Positions 10,690-22,458 of a DNA stretch of 64,000 nt are shown in pieces (within the stretch, counting starts at the first letter, position 1; the number at the start of each line of letters is the position of its first letter). Origin of the DNA: Hesseltinella vesiculosa (Eukaryota > Mucoromycota > Mucoromycetes > Mucorales > Cunninghamellaceae); assembly GCA_002104935.1 (NCBI GenBank), contig MCGT01000006.1, forward strand, positions 1-64,000, given 5' to 3'. Made by a program: the position numbers and the translations under genes. The notes beneath the pieces were generated by a model. That model made no database searches and had not been told where the DNA came from. It was given only the letters and a program-made list of their open reading frames with translations.

Positions 10690-12092
10690 TGCAGCCAATC
10701 ACGTCGTTTTGGGAAACGATTTCTTGCAGGATGTGACCCAGACTGAAAGATACCACAATGATACTGTACCTTGTGCAAGTTTCACAGGCTGTGACCCCGA
10801 CGTGTACGGCCAGACCCTGGAAGCCGACTGGCAACCTTCTGTTTCCTTGCAAGACATCACCTTTGCCTACCCTACCCGTTCGGATGTCACTGTCCTGGAC
10901 AACTTTTCCCTGAACATCGAGGCTGGCACCACCACTGCCTTGGTTGGTGCCTCTGGCAGCGGTAAACAAAAAAAAAAAAAAAAGAGAGACTCACCCTTGC
11001 CTCTCGCTAGGCAAATCAACCGTGATGCAGCTACTACTTCGTTACTATGATCCCAGCCAAGGTCAGATCATGCTGGGCGGCAAGGAAATCGAGAGCATAC
11101 CAACAGCCTATGTACGCAGCCTGTTTGGCTATGTGGGACAAGAACCCGCCCTCTTCAACCTCAGCATCAAGCAAAACATCCTGCTTGGCGTCGACGACCC
11201 CGTCAAGGTGACAATGGACCAAGTCGAACAAGAGTGTAAACTTGCCTACTGTCACGACTTTATCCTGCAACTACCTGAAGGCTACAACGCGGTCGTCGGT
11301 GAAGGCGCCACCCTCTTGTCTGGAGGGCAGAAGCAACGCATTGCCATTGCCCGAGCCATTTGAAAAACCCCAAAATTTTGTTGCTGGATGAGGTAAAAAA
11401 AAAAAAATCAGGGCCAGCGGTGTAGTCAACGTCATTTTCATCCGACCCTCAGACTTCTTTTTTCTGTAGGCCACGTCAGCTTTGGACACGCAATCGGAAC
11501 GCTTGGTGCAACATGCCCTGGAAGTGGCTTCGAAAGGCCGTACCACCATTGTCATCGCCCATCGCCTGTCCACTGTACGCAATGCAGACAATATCGTCGT
11601 CATGCAAAAAGGTGTGATCGTTGAATCGGGCACCATAGCCAGCTGGTTGAAGCCCAAGGCGTGTATCACGATCTCGTGAAGAAGCAAGAAATCGCCATCG
11701 CCTCCTCTGCATCCCAGTCCGATGCCACCGTGGATGAAAAGACACCACCCGCCTCGCCGTTGATTCCAAGAACGTGAATGAAATGATCAGCAAATCATCG
11801 CCACAGGCGTCATTGGTAATTTTTTTTTAGAGTCGTGTGACCGCCCTCTTCTAACGCTTTCTTCTCTCAGGTGTCGTGCTTGCTTTTATTTTCTCCTGGC
11901 AAGTCACCTTGGTGGTGTTGGCCGTTGCTCCCTTTTTGGTCTTTGGCTCGATGTTCCGTAGCAAGATTGAAGAAAGTTATGGCAGCGATAACAAAAAGGC
12001 CACCGAGCAATGTGGCCAGGTCGCAGCCGAGGCTATCAAGGAAATCCGCACTGTCGCTGCCCTCAACCAACAAAGCTTCTTTGAAACCCGTG
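10690..12092 (+). pseudogene. MDR-type ABC transporter, N-terminal-side fragment (NBD1, linker, part of TMD2)
   Basis: Homology starts around 10790 (CDPDVYGQTLEADW…DITFAYPTRSDV). NBD1 follows with Walker A GASGSGKST (split by an intron at about 10962-11010), signature [15 protein letters not shown], Walker B and [11 protein letters not shown] missing T near 11360 shifts the frame just after ARAI (KNPKILLLDE continues one base over). A second shift lies near 11630 before [17 protein letters not shown]. The linker then runs into IIATGVIGVVLAFIFSWQVT, so about 150 residues, including the first helices of TMD2, are missing near 11780. The fragment ends at FFETR (12091) exactly where the 6.9-kb fragment begins. 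The N-terminal membrane domain (TMD1) is not found in the window. Three defects make this non-functional. Confidence 0.8.
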
Positions 12093-12293
12093 ACTGAACC
12101 CATCCACCCACGCCCAAACAGACAGCCACAATGCATTTTTTTTTAATTTTGAAATAATTACAGTATGTTCTTCTGTCCGTGGGTGACACCAAGCCATGGT
12201 AAATGCATCCCGAATGGCCCACCAAATGGCACACAGTCGTGTTTGCGCCTCGCGTTCGCTACCACAACAAGATAACATCTACTTTTGGCGGGC

Positions 12294-13019
12294 AAACCAA
12301 TCAGACGAACCGCTAAAATCAGTTCACCTGTGCGAGAAAGTCAAATCAAGTGAGTACGAATCATTTTTTAAGTACATGTTTGCCAGCCTCTGGTTCTTCC
12401 CATCGCTGACTGAGAGACTTGAAATAGTCATCATGATCATTTCTCACCACTTTTAATGGGTGTGCAAGATCTGGCGTAGATTTATTTAGAACAATTTTGA
12501 ACTACGATTTTTTTTCAGATCACCTGGGGATCCCCTGGAGAGAATGGCCGATTTTTTCATTTTTTTTAGCTGGCGATTCGGAGGTGTCAAAACGGAAACC
12601 TTTCAAAAGTTGGCTGGTCGACCTTTACCAATCGACCTGGTTTTTTCAACACCATCATCATTCATGCATTTGCGTACCCTTACAAATTATCAAATCGATC
12701 TGAAGTCTCAAAGTGCTGTGAGCATCTATTTTTTTTTTTTTCAAAATGAAAAATAGTTTTGTGGTCCATTCAATTGCCGCAGTGTCGGCATGTCTGACTA
12801 GAGCAAGCAAGGCAGCTGGTAATCGCGAATACTACCTCGTCATTAAAAAGTAGTCCAAAAGGCTAACGCCCATGTCACCATTGACAAGCTGTTCCAATGC
12901 CAGCAATCTCTTCTTTCGATACCGTGCCTGTTTCAATGTCATTCTCCTCTGCTTGGCTCGACAAAAGCAGTTCATAACATCAGTCTAGAAAATAATTTAG
13001 CAGTTCGTCCGATTGGTTT
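12294..13019. mobile_element. 726-bp terminal-inverted-repeat element (MITE-like or decayed DNA transposon)
   Basis: The ends are inverted repeats matching at 22 of 24 positions. Left 12294-12317 reads AAACCAATC[A]GACGAAC…GCTAAA, and right 13019-12996 on the minus strand reads AAACCAATC[G]GACGAAC…GCTAAA. No clear target-site duplication. The inside is AT-rich with no intact gene. On the minus strand at 12970-12885 a short protein-like stretch (LLSSQAEENDIETG then a stop) matches one in the 53-kb copy. An interior block of about 330 bp (12470-12800) recurs inverted at 53.5-53.9 kb and, more weakly, at 33.2 kb. Confidence 0.65.
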
Positions 13020-13188
13020 AAAGAAATGTGTTCACGGCTCAACAATAAACATAGCTGGCACCAAACGATGGTGGAAACCCTGTCAGTGATGATTGGTGTG
13101 CAGGATTTATTTTTTTTTAGCAGCAAAATCCAGTTCACAGGCAAAATAAATTCGATTGAACGCAAACCAAGACTGATTTACACGCAAA

Positions 13189-13219
<31 letters not shown>

Positions 13220-13424
13220 TGCTATGCCCTTGGTATTTTTCTCGTGTATTGGCGGCTGGCCGAGGAAAAAAAAATCCTGCACCTCTTTGACAAGTACCCT
13301 ATTAAAGGCAAAGGAAGGATGCCATCTCCTTTGATTGCATTTACGGTGTCTGGGCGGCCACCGCATCGTATACCGATATGCTAAGCCGAAAAATGAACAG
13401 GCGAGAAATAAAAAAGCTATTTTA
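13020..13424. other. Intergenic with homopolymer hairpin-like tract
   Basis: Contains a run of T followed directly by a run of A at 13190-13219, which can fold on itself, and several poly-A or poly-T runs. Nothing coding recognised upstream of the glucosidase stop at 13425. Confidence 0.4.
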
Positions 13425-16400
13425 TTAAAAAGTGGCAGAGAAAGGATGAGCCAAGCCAATGGAGAGGTTCGTGAATACAGCCACATTGGAAGTGGGATGC
13501 GTGGCTTGGAATGTCTTGCCGTTGATGGTCATCTTGCTGAGCTGACCGGCATAGCTGCTATTGCCACCAACAATCTTGATGGAACCAATGGGTTCCGCTG
13601 CGCTGTAGCCAAACTTGCCGGAAGCTTGGAGTTTGCCGTTGTTGAACGAAAAGTCGATGGAGGAGGTGCTCTGCTGGACAAGCGAATCGCCGTCATCGAC
13701 GTACAAACGACCAGCGGCGGCGTTGGTGTCATCGAGCACGATCAACAGATTGTAGGGGGTGGCATAAGTATCGGCAACGGTGTACTTGGACGACTTGAGG
13801 GGCACGACAGCACCTCCACGGACGTGGATGGGGATCTGAGTCAAATTCGCAGGCAGAGTGACCTTGTTGCTGGCATCCTTGCTTTCGACCCGTTCAGAGG
13901 TGAACCAGTCATACCAGGTACCAACAGGGAATTGGGCGTCAACGGAACGAGCACCTTCGTCCACAACAGGCGAGATCAAGATGTCGGTGCCGAGCAAGAA
14001 TTGCACATCGTTGCTGAGGAATGATGGCTCTTGAGGGTATTCGAAGAAGAGAGGACGCCAAACGCCAGTGCCAACACGGGCGGATTCTTCATGCAGCGTG
14101 TAGTAGTAAGGCAGCATAGCATAGCGAGCGCCCAGAGCCACACGTGAGGCTTCGGCTGTGGTTTCCCACAGGTACGGGTACTGGTCGACTTGACCGATGG
14201 CATTGTGATTGCGGGCAAACGTGTAAAATGCACCTAATTGACTCCATCGGGTGCAGAGTTCTTCAGTGGCATCACCATTGAAACCGCACACATCGGCACC
14301 AGTATAGCTGATACCAAACAAGTTCATGCTGAAGATGGTGGCAATGGATACCTTGAGATAGTCCCATTGAGAGAAGTTATCACCTGTCCAACGGTAAGCA
14401 ATGGTAATTGTAAGTAACGTTCTCTTTTTTTTTTTTTTTTTTTTTGATTACCAGTCCAGTGACCAGCACGGTTACCAGTGCCAGCAAAGGTAGAGCGAGT
14501 TAAGACAAAAGGTCGTTGCTTAGGATAATGAGATTGGATGGCCTACGAAAACGCAATCACAAAAAAAGTATCAGTTTTCCATTAAAACAAAGGAAAACTT
14601 ACATTTCGAGTATGGTAAGACATAGCATGACCATAAAGGTTCTTGATATCATACAAAGGTACGTCACCGTAGAACTGAGCTGTGGTGGCGACAGCGTGGG
14701 CGGAGAGGTTCCCATTGCTGTTGTAGATGGCATAGTTAGGCGACAGCAAGTTGCGGGTGTCGTTCAAGTATTTGTTTTGAGCAAGGAGAGCAACGGTCTC
14801 GTTGGCAGTCAGTTCATCTTGCACCGATTGGGGAAGAGTCCAAGGCAGCGCAGGCGATTCATTCGTACGGTTGGTACCACAGCTACCAACACAAAAGGCC
14901 GAAGGTTCGTTCATATCTGCCAATGCATAGAAAAAAGCAGACGATTAGGAGATCGATTTTGTGAATCACGCGTATAAATTTACCAATCCAGATGCCATCA
15001 ATGTCGAGCAAGGCGAGCCAGTCGGACATTTCTTTTGTCCAATAGGCACCAACGTTGGGATGCCACCAATCAGGGAAAGCAGTGTAGCCTGGCCAGACTT
15101 GACCTTGATATTCAGTTCCATCAGGATTCTTGACATAGGCACCCGAGGCAACGAGGCGATCATGAGGTCCATAGGTCGTGTTTGTGCTGAGGGCTGGGTC
15201 CACCATTGTGACAAATTTCTGGCCGTTGGCATGCAGCTGGCTGCTCAGAGCTTTCACTTGGGGCAAGGGGAAGTTGACAGGATCCAACGTGAAATCTTTG
15301 TGACGATCCATGTAGTCAATATCAATCCAGGCGACTTCCACTGTTGATCCACGATAAAATTAAAATAAGTGACCTGCCCTTGTGACCATTGCCATTTTTT
15401 TTTCGGTGTTCTTACAAGGAATGTTGGCTTGTTTGTAGCGCTTCACGACATCATCGACCACGCTGATGTTAGAATAACCATATCGACATTGGTGCCAGCC
15501 GAGCATCCAGTGAGCTTGGATCAATATGAAAATGAAAATGAGTAACATGCGTCCTTAAAAAGGAGGAAGAACCTACAAGGCATAAAAGGCTTGCCAACCA
15601 AATCGGTGTACAAGGTCACAAAGTTGTTTGGGGTCGCTACCTTTGGCGCAAAGAAGTAAAATTCCAAATTGCCACCAATAATCTTGTAAGTGATTCTTCC
15701 ATTGACAGTAAAGACGTCCATGCCATGAGCACTCAGCAGGAACACGCCGTGCGTTGAACCATTGCGTTGTTCCATATACACTGGGTGGGCACCATACACG
15801 TTGCGGTACATGCTATAAGAAGCACACGATATCAACTGGTCAGTATCACGCAATCAGTGAGTTGATCGCTCAACATTTGTACTTACGGCGTGGCATTATC
15901 GGCCGCGAAGATGGTGGTGACATTCTAAAAAAGCGGGGATCAGCGCCTCCATTACGTGTGTCCAAGTCTGCTTTACCTTGATGCTGTTCTTGCGGAAAGG
16001 CTCAGTGGTCTCACCTAGACCGTAGACATTAGCGTCATCAGGTAGGCTACTTGTCAATTCAATGTACTGATCTTCAAAAACAAAAGGCTGATTGTTCGTA
16101 TCAAAAAGGATTTGGCTGTCAGACTTGCGCAAGACTTGGAAACCAAAGGGGCTGGCAGTATACTTAAATTCATAGTTGGGATTCTTAGCACGATGCTTTA
16201 TGACAGGTCGCTCCAAGCCCAAGACTGAATTGGGAACCGGATATTGCTTATGACCGGTGTCAGAGATCTAACAAAAAGAGAGGAAAAAAAAAAAAAAAAA
16301 AAGCAAGTTTGGTCAGGAGTTCAGCTTAAAAAACACCTGGTGGTTCCCAGCGCCCTTTTTTCTATTTCCGACGTACAAGCACATGCAAACGTTCGTCTGT

Positions 16401-16705
16401 CTCGTAATCCACAGTGACAGTGAGGTCTTGGATGGTTTTGCCAAAGTAGTCCACGCCACCATTACCCTTGGAGATAAAAGAAAGAGGGAACGACAGACCA
16501 GTTCGAGTGTTGCGTACGCTACCAGACACTTGGTAACCATGAGCTCCCTGCGTAGTGTCTGGGTACAAAAAAATGGAATGAGCATTTGGGCTTTTTGTTA
16601 CGAAAAACAAAGGACTGTATGTTTACCAAAATTAGGATAATCTGCCGTTGCTAGCCCTAAAAGAAGGGAAGCAGCGAAAACTACGGATATCTTTAACTGC
16701 ACCAT
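13425..16705 (-). CDS. Secreted GH31 alpha-glucosidase, tandem copy 1
   Basis: Minus-strand gene starting at 16705 with a signal peptide (MVQLKISVVFAASLLLGLAT) and ending at 13425. Exons carry the GH31 marks in order: the N-terminal beta-sandwich (GYQVSGSVRNTRTGLSFPLS, SLPDDANVYGLGETTEPFRK), barrel motif [20 protein letters not shown], nucleophile site [10 protein letters not shown] and acid/base region GHWTGDNFSQWDYLK, then FGISYTGADVCGFNGDATEE and a C-terminal beta domain. The nucleophile Asp codon is split by an intron (14917-14983). About 900 residues, usual for eukaryotic GH31. Family role: hydrolysis of terminal alpha-1,4-linked glucose from maltose and starch fragments outside the cell, giving glucose for uptake. 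The neighbour at 19-22.5 kb is a paralogue in the same orientation. Frame is intact across the junctions I checked. Confidence 0.93.
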
Positions 16706-18203
16706 TAAATTCCGGTTAGCTGATGAAGAAGAAAAATGAAAATTTTAAGAGAGCGTTTTATAAAAAAAAATGGCTTTGTTGGGAACATTTGGATGAGCTA
16801 CCTGTGTCACCCTCTTCCGCGCTGTCCCAGCTGGAACAACGATCCTCCCATTGTCGACTTTTTAGGTTTTCCGTGGCCCCACCTTCATTTCATATTTACC
16901 CCAGAACCCCCAGCTCATGATGCCTTTGTCCTGTACGTCTAGGCTTTTGGGAGTGTCCAGTCAAGCTGCTGGTTCGTATTTATCATGTTTCTCCCTTTAT
17001 GTCGTATCATGCATGATGTGGGTGTGTCGCTTTTTTTTTTTTTTTTTTTTTTCATTTGAAATCAAGGCGTGAGGCGCTGACAGCTCGGACTGGGTTCCCA
17101 TGTATGCTGTTTTCATAACTTTAACTTTCCCGTTCCCATAATAAATTGCAAATTTCCTTGACGAAAAAAGAAAAAAGATAGCGGCTCTTTCCAAATGCAA
17201 TGCATCTCCTCGTGTTGCATTTCTTAATACGCTAAAGTGAAAAAGGCCGATGATCGTTCCCAAGTGATTTTCGATCAATGTCGTCCTTCCCGCTCACTCC
17301 AAAAAGTAAAATGTAATAAAAAACAACCTCATTTAACGATCGACCGAGGCACGGAAAAGCGGTTGAGTTCCAGAGTATTCCTTCTCTCGTTCTCCACACG
17401 TGGAATTGCCATACCGACGAAATGAAAATGAAGTTTCGTGGAACGGATGACGGAACAAGTCCAAAGCCCATTCAAAGTGGCCACCTCAGCCATATTTGCA
17501 TGGCGATAATTCGGCCATATACTAGCTGTAAAGTGAATAGGGGAAGGTTGGTCAAAGACTTGAAAGGGAGAAAATGAAAATAGAATGGCAACTCCCATTT
17601 TTTTTTTCTTTTTCTTTTTCTTTTTCTCAAACCTAACCTCTGTCATTGACCTAAGCAATTGGAATGTCTCTCTGTCTATAACCTTAGCATTGTGGGCTTT
17701 GTATCACTCTGTCTTCAGCTTTAGCGATGAGAATATTTCCTCTTTGTCTTTAACCTATGCATTGGTTCCTCTGTCTGCAACTATAGCATTAGGAGAGTAG
17801 AATGGCCAATGATGAAACTGCAAAGTGTGATTATTTTATTTCTCGTCTATGACCTTAGCATTGGGTTGACCATCCCCTCTGTCTAAAACGATAGCGAGGT
17901 TTATTATTTGACTGAACGTGATAGTCAATTAAACACAGGACAGTATCTGAGGCCACATATGCAATAGCCTTGTTTGGCTGGCATTCAGTGTATTGACCTC
18001 ATGGATCAAGATAAGTTTCATATGAAAACATCAGGTACTGCTACTCATTATCGCATAGGCTCTTGCAAGACTGGTGGTTACAATTCTATACATTGTACAT
18101 CCACTTTTTGTTATCCTGGTTTTCTCTCCAAGCATATTTTCTTGTTTAGATCAAATTTTTACATCTGTGACAAGTAACCTATTAAATTTTTTTTTTTATT
18201 TCT
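16706..18203. other. 1.5-kb intergenic region with a degenerate repeat cluster
   Basis: Between the first glucosidase and the orphan ORF at 18.2 kb. Poly-T at 17032-17052. A protein-like minus-strand stretch, TASIWPNYRHANMAEVAT onward, lies at 17530-17340 but has no recognisable family. The short-repeat cluster at 17637-17900 is listed separately. Confidence 0.4.
17637..17900. repeat. Degenerate interspersed ~25-bp repeat
   Basis: At least six imperfect copies of CTCTGTCTnnAACCTTAGCA(TTGG) lie at about 17637, 17668, 17707, 17740, 17768, 17840 and 17876, separated by spacers of a few to about 45 bp. Examples are CTCTGTCTATAACCTTAGCA and CTCTGTCTGCAACTATAGCA. No function apparent. Confidence 0.7.
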
Positions 18204-18640
18204 TCATTCAAAACGCAATGGGCAAAATCGGCGATTGTCTTTGGTGTTGTTGATCAATGAGTACATGTTTGGATATGTGATACGGCGTTTGTCAAGGTTG
18301 ATGGGGCTGGCAGCTTCCTGTTTACAGAGTCGCCAAAATACATCAGAAATCTGTGCCAAGACTTGCAAATTGGAATGTGACGCAAATGTTGATAATTCGC
18401 GCAAGGACCGAGGAAATGTGAGCTTGTCGACTTCATATAATGGGTTTTCGACGGAGGCCCCCCAGGCAAAACTGTCACCCTTTTAACTGGGAAAGCAGGG
18501 GTGTCATCTACTGTTATCGCTCAAAAGTGCTGTGGACCGTCTGATTTAAGTCCTCAACCAAATTTGGCTGGAGGTGGCAATCGAATGAGCTGATGCCCAC
18601 AATGTCTCTGATTGACTTGAACCACTCAACCATGTTCATA
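18204..18640 (-). CDS. Orphan protein-like open frames, possible gene or gene remnant
   Basis: On the minus strand a 92-codon open stretch (18480-18204) reads GDSFAWGASVENPLYEVDKL, then TFPRSLRELSTFASHSNLQV, ending NNTKDNRRFCPLRFE and stop. Upstream, 18640-18525 reads NMVEWFKSIRDIVGISSFD… A GT-AG intron of about 59 nt (ending at 18481) would join the two in frame. Further protein-like pieces (for example RKRLRKPVNNHYIPMFER) lie at 18.65-18.95 kb in other frames. Composition is protein-like but I do not recognise a family. It may be the 3' end of a decayed transposon gene or a real small gene. Confidence 0.4.
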
Positions 18641-19021
18641 TTTCGTTATTTTGTGCACCTTTCAAACATTGGAATGTAATGGTTATTGACGGGTTTGCGC
18701 AGGCGTTTTCTAGTGGCCCCAGTCCCTGGCAAAACACAAAAGCTTTGACCCTTCTCCGCCAAGTTCAAGCCTGACTATGAAGTTTTTCTTTGTTCATACA
18801 TTTCTCCAATACATGCAGGACTGGTCAAAGTGACACGGAGGCAAGATATCGTAATATTTAACAATGCTCGTGATTTTATGCTTGGATACCAGGATGGACT
18901 CTCAAACAAATGATCCCATCGATGCACCTTCAGTCAACCTGATCCGCCCATCCCTTTCCTAAATTAGAACCAGCAGCGCTGGCATCCCCATTCATGAAGC
19001 CTAAAGCAGCGTTGACTTTAT
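18641..19021. other. Intergenic, scattered protein-like remnants
   Basis: Minus-strand pieces with protein-like composition but stops in each frame. No start or recognisable domain. Ends at the stop codon of the second glucosidase. Confidence 0.3.
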
Positions 19022-22000
19022 TTAAAACTTGACAGAGAAGGGGTGTTCCAAGGCAATGGAAAGACCAGAGAATTCGGCCACGTTCGGCGAGGGGTGCGAG
19101 GCTCGGAAAGTCTTTCCACGGATGGAAAGCTGGTTGAGTTTTCCAGCGTAGTTGTTTTTGCCGCCAACAACCTTGATGGCACCGATGGGCTCGGCAGCAT
19201 CGTAGCCAAACTTGCCAGAAGCTTGGAGCTTTCCGTTCTTGAACGAAAAGTTGATCGACGACGTGCCTTGTTGCACGAGCGAGTCGCCATCGTCGATGTA
19301 CAAGCGGCCAGCGGCAGCATTGGTGTCATCGAGCACGACCAGCAACGTGTAAGGGGTACTGTAGGTTTCGCCAACGGTGTACTTTGGTGATTTGAGGGGT
19401 ACAATAGCGCCACCACGGACGTGGATGGGGATTTGGGTCAGGTTGGCAGGCAACGAAACCTTGTTGCTGGCATCGTTGCTTTCGACACGTTCAGAGGTGA
19501 ACCAATCGTACCAGGTGCCGACAGGGAATTGGGCTTCGACAGAACGGGCGCCGTCGTCGAGTACAGGTGACAACAGCACATCGGTACCCAATAAGAATTG
19601 GGCTTCGTTCTTGACAAACGAGGCTTCGGCAGGGTATTCGAAGAAGAGAGGGCGCCACACGCCGGTGCCGACACGAGAGGATTCTTCATGCAAGGTGTAG
19701 AAATAGGGCAGCATGGCATAGCGAGCACCCAAGGCCACGCGCGAAGCTTCGGCAGTGGATTCCCACAAATAAGGATATTGGTCGACCTGGCCCTTGTTGT
19801 TGTGGTTACGAGCAAAAGGATAGAAAGCCCCAACCTGACTCCAGCGTGTGCACAGCTCTTCCGTAGCGTTGTCATTGAAACCACAGGTATCTGGACAACG
19901 AGGTGAAAAAAAAAAAAAAAAAAGAGTAAGAAGCTGACCTGGGTATTGTATTGGCTTTTGACGTACCAGCTCCAGAATACGAGATACCAAACAATTGCAT
20001 GCTTAGCACTGTGCCAATCGAGAGCTTCAAATATTCCCATTGCGAAAAGTTGTCACCTAACCAATCGAAACAAGAAAAAAAGGCGTTAGCGCGCCGTGTC
20101 ACCTCCGTCTATTTTTGATTTTCCGTGAGGTTTTTACCAGTCCAATGGCCGGCACTCTTGCCAGTGCCAGCAAAAGAAGATCGAGTCAAAAGGAAAGGCC
20201 GCTTCTTGGGTTCGTGTTCAAGGATGGCCTGGTTCAAGTGAGAAGAGAGTAGAACATGAAACGTGGTCAGGATCGAGCGAGTTTTTTCATAGGTGGCTAT
20301 TCTTACGTTACGAGTGACCTTGCACATGGCATGGCCATACAGGGATTTGATATCGTAAAATGCAACATCGCCGTGGAATTGAGCCGAGGTAGCAAGGCCA
20401 TGGAAGGACAGATTGCCGTTGCTGTTGGCAATTGCATAGTTGGGCGAGATCAAATCACGTGTGGTGTTCAGGTATTGATTTTGCTCTTCCAAAGCGACTT
20501 GCCATTTGTCAAAGAGCGCCTTTTGTTCAGCTTCGGGCAAAGTCCAGAACAAAGGAGGGGTTTCGTCGGTGCGGTTTGTACCGCAGCTACCAGTGCAGAA
20601 AGCCGAAGGTTCGTTCATGTCTACCAGTAGATAAAAAAAAATCATGAGTCATTTGCCTTTGACCTTCAGTTAGCCCTACCGATCCAAAGACCATCGAGAT
20701 CCAAAAGGGCAAGCCAGTCACCAATTTCCTTTGTCCAGTAAGCTTGGGCATTAGGGTGCCACCAATCAGGGAAGGCTGTGAAGCCAGGCCAAACTTGGCC
20801 AGCATATTCGGTGCCATCAGGGTTCTTCACAAAGGCACCCGAGGCAAGAAGGCGATCATGAGGTCCGTAACTGGTGTTGGTGCTGATGGCGGCGTCAACC
20901 ATGGTCACGAATTTTTGACCGTCGGCATGAAGCTTCTTGCTGAGAGCTTGCATTTCCTCGAGAGGAAAGTTCACTGGGTCCACAGTGAAATCCTTGAAAC
21001 GATCCATATAATCGATATCAATCCAAGCGGCTTCCACTATCCAGAGTGGAAAAAAAAGGGGAGGGTCAGTGCTGCGCAGTGCATTTCAGCATACAGCTGC
21101 CACTCACAAGGGATATCGGCTTCCTTGTATTTCTTGACAACATCTTCCACAACGCTGATGTTTTCATAGCCATAGCGGCATTGGTGCCAGCCAAGCATCC
21201 AAAGGGCTACGAGTAAACACAGAAAATGAAAAATCAAAATCAACAGCCAGAGTGAGACGCCATGGACTTACATGGAAGAAAAGGCTTGCCGATCAAGTCA
21301 GTGTAAAGTGAAACGAAATTGTTGGGCGTGGCTTTTTTGGGGGTGAAAAAGTAAAACTCGAGCCCACCACCGAGAATCTTGTACCTGTTCAAAAAGAAAG
21401 ACGCGATGAGAAAAAGATAATAAAGCGCAGGAGTATCACAAGCTAATGATTTACGTTAATCTGCCATTGACTGTGAAGACATCCATGCCATGCCCACTCA
21501 ATAGGAACACGCCATGCGACGCCCCATTGCGATGCTCCATATAAATAGGATGAGAGCCATAGATATTACCGTAGAGGCTAGTGTAAAAAGAAACAAAAAC
21601 AAAAAAAAAAAAGTTGTGAGATCACGCGGGCTTTTCTTTCCTGCGAATTGCCTTACGGGGTGGATGCGTCGGTTGTGAAAATGGTGCTGACGTTCTAGCG
21701 GCGTTGGAAAAAAAGAATGAGAAAGAGATCATGTCTCACGACGGAGCGCGTATCCTCTCATCAATACCTTGATAGAGTCTTTCCTGAAAGGTTCAGTGAT
21801 CTCTCCAAGACCGTAGATGTTGGCATCGGCGGGCAAAACGGTTGTAAGCTCGATGTATTGGTCTTCAAACACGAGGGGCTGGTTCATGGTGTCGAACACA
21901 ACTTCTTTGTCCGATGTGCGAATCACTTGGAAGCCAAAGGGATTATCAGTGTACTTGAATTCATAGTTGGGATGGCGTGCGCGCCGTTTGACCTCGGGCC

Positions 22001-22458
22001 GTTCAAACCCAAGCTCACTGTTTGGAACCAAGTATTGTTCTTTGGCCTTGTCGGTGATCTGCCAGATACACGAAAAAAAAAAGATTTAGTTGGACATGTC
22101 TGCCAGGAAGTTTGGTGTAGTTTTACCAAAACATGCAAGCGGTCTTCGGTTTCATAGTCAACTGTGACTGTCAGATCGTCGATAGTTTTGCCATAAAAGT
22201 CCTTGCCGGTTGAGCCTTTGGAGACAAAGGAGAGAGGGAAGGTGATACCAGTGCGGGTTTGCTTGACCGTGCCCGACACACGGTAGCCATTGGCATTGGC
22301 CGTGGTGTCTAACACAACGGGAAAGAAAAAAAAATAAGCGGGATGTTAGTCGGCTAGGTTTGACAACTAGGCAAGATTTTACCGTAATTGATCTCGGCAA
22401 AGGAAAAGCCTAAAAGGCAAGATGCAGCCAAAAGTAGACTGGTTTTGAGCTGAACCAT
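19022..22458 (-). CDS. Secreted GH31 alpha-glucosidase, tandem copy 2
   Basis: Starts at 22458 with signal peptide [20 protein letters not shown] and ends at 19022. It has the same architecture and nearly the same exon plan as the copy at 13.4-16.7 kb: [69 protein letters not shown] (nucleophile Asp codon again split by an intron), [15 protein letters not shown] and [20 protein letters not shown]. It has an extra 76-nt intron at 19891-19966 that copy 1 lacks. About 900 residues, frame intact. Likely arose by tandem duplication with copy 1; the 2.3-kb spacer holds an unrelated orphan ORF. Acts outside the cell on maltose and alpha-glucan ends. Confidence 0.93.

Noticed and set aside
18521..18536. 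CTCAAAAGTGCTGTG match to the 53-kb element
   Set aside because: Fifteen matching bases only, and it lies in the orphan ORF. Flanking blocks of the element are not convincingly present.
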